From contig NZ_OZ253573.1 of assembly GCF_965262965.1 (NCBI RefSeq), positions 2,666,001-2,730,000 of the forward strand: DNA of 64,000 bases. Reading direction: 5' to 3'. The notes below the pieces were generated by a model. That model searched no databases and was not told where the DNA came from. It saw only the letters and a program-made list of their open reading frames with translations. Below, piece by piece: positions 60,977 through 64,000 of the stretch (the stretch's first letter is position 1; every line of letters starts with the position of its first letter). The DNA is from Poriferisodalis sp965262965 (GTDB taxonomy: Bacteria > Actinomycetota > Acidimicrobiia > Acidimicrobiales > Poriferisodalaceae). The translations under genes and the position numbers were made by a program.

Positions 60977-61714
60977 TCAGATGCGGACGAGTTGTTGCCA
61001 CTCTGTCAGCAGTTCGTCCTTGCCGAAGGTCTCGAGTCGCTCAGGGCCAAGGCGGCCCCACACGAACAGCAGCAAGTCCTGCGCCGGCCCCCGGGCGGCT
61101 ACATCCGACTTACGGTGCGCACGCTCCACCTCGATGCCGTCGGGCGTGCGGGTGACGACCCATTCGCCGTCGGCGTCGTTGGCGTGCAGGTGGATGGTCT
61201 CGCCATTGCCGGCGAACACGTTCGGTTGCCGCACCGGCAAGAAGAAGTCGAAGAGTTCATCGATGCCGTCAACGGCTGCGCCGGGATCAATCCGTGCGGG
61301 CGTTCCATCAAATGCGGATTCGGCGTCCCAACGATGCATAGTCGCCTCGTTGGCCATGCGCCGCAGCCAGAATCCGACGGTCTGGTCCCGAGGGTTGAAA
61401 CTCCAGAGGGGATCGCTGGGCTGGCGGGCTGTGAGTTCAGCGACAAGGCGATCGAGCGCATCGGCGTGCCACTGCGCCAATGTGCTGTCGGGCTGGATGA
61501 TGCTGTCGCGGTCGACGGGCCCGCCGGCGGCGATGCTGGAGCCGACGAACGTCCACACGCCGGCGCAGTGCCCGATGAGCCCTTCGAGATCCCAACCGGG
61601 ACATTCCGGGATCTGACGCTGCCAATCGTCGGGAGTGCGCTCGGCTGTATTGGCGATCTCGACCAGGCGCCCGCCCTGCGCTGCCAGACACTCTGCGTAC
61701 CCTTGCTGCGTCAT
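60977..61714 (-). CDS. Maleylpyruvate isomerase/DinB-like family protein (possible mycothiol-dependent enzyme)
   Basis: From MTQQGYAECLAAQGGRLVEI the 245-aa protein has the four-helix DinB-like domain with CPGWDLEGLIGHCAGVW and the family His residues, WLRRMANEATMHRWDAESAF, then a small C-terminal domain. Family members use mycothiol as cofactor, consistent with an actinobacterium. The ATG at 61714 overlaps, on the opposite strand, a possible lgt ATG (61713) in one CATG. Confidence 0.85.
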   Translation of the reverse strand: MTQQGYAECLAAQGGRLVEIANTAERTPDDWQRQIPECPGWDLEGLIGHCAGVWTFVGSSIAAGGPVDRDSIIQPDSTLAQWHADALDRLVAELTARQPSDPLWSFNPRDQTVGFWLRRMANEATMHRWDAESAFDGTPARIDPGAAVDGIDELFDFFLPVRQPNVFAGNGETIHLHANDADGEWVVTRTPDGIEVERAHRKSDVAARGPAQDLLLFVWGRLGPERLETFGKDELLTEWQQLVRI

Positions 61715-61766
61715 GGCCGAAGCTCCCCTCTTCTCGCTCGCCGGTGCCATCGGTGTCACCGAACCG

Positions 61767-62705
61767 ATGCAGCAGTTGCTGGCGTCCATTCCAAGCCCGT
61801 CGCGCAGCTACATCTCGCTCGGACCGCTTGACATTCGAGCCTATGGCGTTGCCATCGGCGTGGCCGTGCTGATTGCGGTATGGATCACCACTCGTCGCTG
61901 GCACCGCGCCATCGCTGTCGCCCAAGATTCTGGCCCCCAAGATTCTGGCCCCAGTGACGCTGGCTTCGACGCTGCCAATGATCTCGTCGGGTCGCTTGCG
62001 GTTTGGGCTGTCCCGGCCGGACTGATCGGCGCCCGGCTGTATCACGTCATCACGGACTTCGATCGTTATCGCGACAGCCTCGGCGACATTCCCAAGATCT
62101 GGCAGGGCGGCCTGGGCATCTGGGGAGGCATCTCCGCCGGTGTCCTTGTTGCGACATGGATGATGCGCCGCGGCGGGTACAGCACCGCGACGATGCTTGA
62201 CGCACTTGCGCCGGCGCTCGCTGTGGCCCAGGCCATCGGCCGGCTCGGAAACTGGTTCAACCAGGAGCTCTACGGGCGTCCCACGGATCTGCCATGGGCA
62301 CTGGAGATCGATCAGGCGCATCGTGTTGCCGGGTACGGCCTCAACGAGACGTTCCATCCGACGTTCGCCTACGAAGCGCTGTGGAATCTCGTGTTGGCGG
62401 CAGTCCTCGTTTGGGCGATCCCGAAAGTGCTCCCCCAGTTGCGCACCGGCTACCTGTTTGCGGTCTACGTGTTCGGATATACCGCCGGGCGCGTCTGGAT
62501 CGAGCTGCTGCGAATCGACAGCGCCAACGAACTCTGGGGCCTGCGCATCAACGTGTGGACCAGCATCGTCGTTGGCGTCGCAGCGCTGATCGCCGTGTTC
62601 GTGGGCTTGCGTCCGTCGGGGGGCAGCGAACTCGCTCGCACAGCCGACCCTGAGCCGGTCGCCGGCGACGTGGTGAATGTGAGCGACACCGACGAGACGC
62701 GATGA
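61767..62705 (+). CDS. lgt: Prolipoprotein diacylglyceryl transferase
   Basis: Lgt adds diacylglycerol to the lipobox cysteine of prolipoproteins in the membrane. The protein has about seven helices; ASIPSPSRSYISLGPLDIRA at the start, GGLGIWGGISAGVL, and the signature AIGRLGNWFNQELYGRPT. ATG 61767 (312 aa) fits family starts; ATG 61713 would overlap the divergent gene start. A cytoplasmic linker has the repeat QDSGP-QDSGP from a 15-bp tandem duplication near 61923-61953. Confidence 0.93.
   Translation: MQQLLASIPSPSRSYISLGPLDIRAYGVAIGVAVLIAVWITTRRWHRAIAVAQDSGPQDSGPSDAGFDAANDLVGSLAVWAVPAGLIGARLYHVITDFDRYRDSLGDIPKIWQGGLGIWGGISAGVLVATWMMRRGGYSTATMLDALAPALAVAQAIGRLGNWFNQELYGRPTDLPWALEIDQAHRVAGYGLNETFHPTFAYEALWNLVLAAVLVWAIPKVLPQLRTGYLFAVYVFGYTAGRVWIELLRIDSANELWGLRINVWTSIVVGVAALIAVFVGLRPSGGSELARTADPEPVAGDVVNVSDTDETR
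61923..61953 (+). repeat. 15-bp tandem repeat within lgt
   Basis: CAAGATTCTGGCCCC occurs twice in direct succession and encodes QDSGP twice in a loop after the first membrane helix. Confidence 0.85.
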
Positions 62706-62726
62706 CGGCGGCGTTCGGTTGCGGGG

Positions 62727-63623
62727 CTAGCTGAGCAGGCTGACCAGCGTGTCGCGGGTGGCGGCTTGCTCGTCGAGCGTGCCGAAAGCCAAGCCTGCGA
62801 ATGAGGTCACGCCGCAGTCCGCCATGGCGCTGATGCGGTCGGCAACTGCGGTGGCGCTGCCGATGATGGCAATGTCCTCGGGATCGCTCAGGCCTTCGCG
62901 ATCGAGCATGGCCCGGTAGCTCGGCAGCGTGCCGTAGACGACCAGATCTTTCGCAGCGCGGGCTCGTGCGGTATCAACGTCGTCGGTGACGCACACCGGG
63001 AAGCCAGCCACGACCTGCGGTGCCGTACGATCCGCCTCGGCTGCGGCTTCGTTGATCGTCGGTGCGGTGTGGTCCCGCAGCGTTGCGGGGCCGGTCATCC
63101 AGGTGAACGTGCCGTCGGCCATGCGTCCCGTCAGGCGCAGCATTTGGCTGCCGAGCGCCGCGACGAACACGGGCGGGGCGTCTGCGGCCGGGGGAGTGAT
63201 CTCGCCGCGGCCGGTCACAGCATCGCCGCCGTGGGAGACGCGCCGGTCCGTCAACAGCTTGGTCAGGATGGTGAGGTAGTCGCGCATGTGCGCAATGGGC
63301 CGATCGAACGAGTAGCCCCACATGCCCTCCACTACGGGCTTGTGCGACGGGCCGATGCCCAGGTCCAACCGGCCGCCGACGACGGCCTGGGTGGTGAGCG
63401 CCTGTTGGGCCAACATCATCGGATGGCGCGGGTAGGTGGGCACCACGGCCGTCCCCAAGCGGATGTCCGGCACATCACGGCCAGCCACCGCAATGGTGGT
63501 CAGCGCGTCATGGCCGAAGATCTGCGGGGTCCAATAGCGTCTGAATCCCTGCTCTGCGGCGTCGCGGATGCTGGCCTCGAAACGCGTTGGGCTTGTGTCG
63601 AATCCGAACAGCTCGATATGCAT
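62727..63623 (-). CDS. LLM-class F420-dependent oxidoreductase
   Basis: The 298-aa protein begins MHIELFGFDTSPTRFEASIR and shows the luciferase-like TIM barrel pattern: LGTAVVPTYPRHPMMLAQQA, VGGRLDLGIGPSHKPVVEG and APPVFVAALGSQMLRLTG. Such enzymes use coenzyme F420, or FMN, and act on varied substrates. ATG 63623 is chosen as homology starts there. A relative follows at the window end, in tandem. Confidence 0.88.
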   Translation of the reverse strand: MHIELFGFDTSPTRFEASIRDAAEQGFRRYWTPQIFGHDALTTIAVAGRDVPDIRLGTAVVPTYPRHPMMLAQQALTTQAVVGGRLDLGIGPSHKPVVEGMWGYSFDRPIAHMRDYLTILTKLLTDRRVSHGGDAVTGRGEITPPAADAPPVFVAALGSQMLRLTGRMADGTFTWMTGPATLRDHTAPTINEAAAEADRTAPQVVAGFPVCVTDDVDTARARAAKDLVVYGTLPSYRAMLDREGLSDPEDIAIIGSATAVADRISAMADCGVTSFAGLAFGTLDEQAATRDTLVSLLS

Positions 63624-63712
63624 GCCCGGCAGCGTAACTGCGCGCTGCGCGACGTTTCTCGACGGCGAGGCCAGGCCCTGTGTTGATGCGGTCGCTATCG
63701 CGCCCTGGAAGC

Positions 63713-64000
63713 TCAGGCGAAGGTGTCGAAGATCTCCTCGAGCGCCTTGAGCTGGCCGCCGCTGGTGCTCGACGGCACGAGGATCGGGGTCTTGCACCCA
63801 GCGTCGAACCACGCCTCGACCCCGTCACGCACCTCGCTCGCCGAGCCATACAGCGTCGCATTCGACAGCCATTCATCGGTCATCGCCCGGTTCAGGGCCT
63901 CGCCGTCGCCGGCAGCGACCGCGGCCTCGACAGCCTCCATCTCGTCGACCCAGCCCGCCTGCTTCCAGTAGTTGCGGTAGTTCGGCAGCGCTACGTAACC
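63713..64000 (-). CDS. LLM-class F420-dependent oxidoreductase, C-terminal part, cut by window edge
   Basis: The 95 codons present read YVALPNYRNYWKQAGWVDEM and end EWLSNATLYGSASEVRDGVE, then a tail ALEEIFDTFA. This matches C-termini of luciferase-like oxidoreductases, where the chain enters the last barrel helices. The frame is open at 64000, so the N-terminal two thirds lie outside. It is upstream of and parallel to its paralogue. Confidence 0.8.
   Translation of the reverse strand, partial: GYVALPNYRNYWKQAGWVDEMEAVEAAVAAGDGEALNRAMTDEWLSNATLYGSASEVRDGVEAWFDAGCKTPILVPSSTSGGQLKALEEIFDTFA

Overview
The window looks like a chromosome segment of a high-GC actinobacterium, most plausibly class Acidimicrobiia. 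This is inferred from gene content: HspR, CarD, DUF5318, DUF3566, a DUF721 protein next to recF, a MurJ/pseudokinase/TrxB/TrxA/CwlM-like cluster, a Jag protein with a Jag_N domain, F420-type luciferase-like oxidoreductases and a mycothiol-enzyme relative. No CRISPR array, prophage or transposase was seen. It spans the chromosome origin neighbourhood.

Layout: 1-11621 is a minus-strand run of de novo purine genes, in transcription order purA, purD, purE, purB, purC, purS, purQ, purL, purF, purM (cut by the window edge). An unrelated plus-strand gene is wedged between purQ and purL. Upstream of it, 11678-18478 holds the heat-shock set dnaK-grpE-dnaJ-hspR and clpB, both with HspR-type (HAIR-like) sites. 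18735-22859 holds phosphoglycerate mutase, PII, a cyclic-nucleotide-domain protein and a membrane Fe-S oxidoreductase. 22895-27159 holds dcd, tRNA-Gly, dnaB, rplI, rpsR, ssb and rpsF. 27377-38629 holds a degenerate class A penicillin-binding protein, cca, DUF5318, carD, murJ, degV, a membrane pseudokinase, trxB, trxA and a CwlM-like protein. 38866-48437 is the conserved parB-parA-rsmG-jag-yidC-yidD-rnpA-rpmH block, but disturbed: rsmG is inverted, and jag is divided in two by a lower-GC module with a Rieske oxygenase and a GPP34-cytochrome P450 fusion. 48899-59540 is dnaA, oriC, dnaN, recF, DUF721, gyrB, gyrA and two small membrane proteins. 59641-64000 has tRNA-Ile, a dehydrogenase-like gene, a maleylpyruvate-isomerase-like gene, lgt and two F420-type oxidoreductases.

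Most interesting signals: (1) jag divided by the Rieske + GPP34-P450 module; (2) two genes (rnpA and the cwlM-like gene) with no ATG/GTG/TTG start where homology requires one, both beginning at a CTGATC that embeds the TGA of the gene upstream; (3) short tandem duplications at gene junctions, two of which copy start codons and create chains of mini-ORFs leading into purD and a dehydrogenase gene; (4) several apparently catalytically dead cell-wall proteins (PBP, kinase, amidase) around murJ; (5) at least five leaderless genes with TANNNT exactly 7 nt before the start codon.

All calls rest on reading the sequence and on family knowledge; no database search was run.
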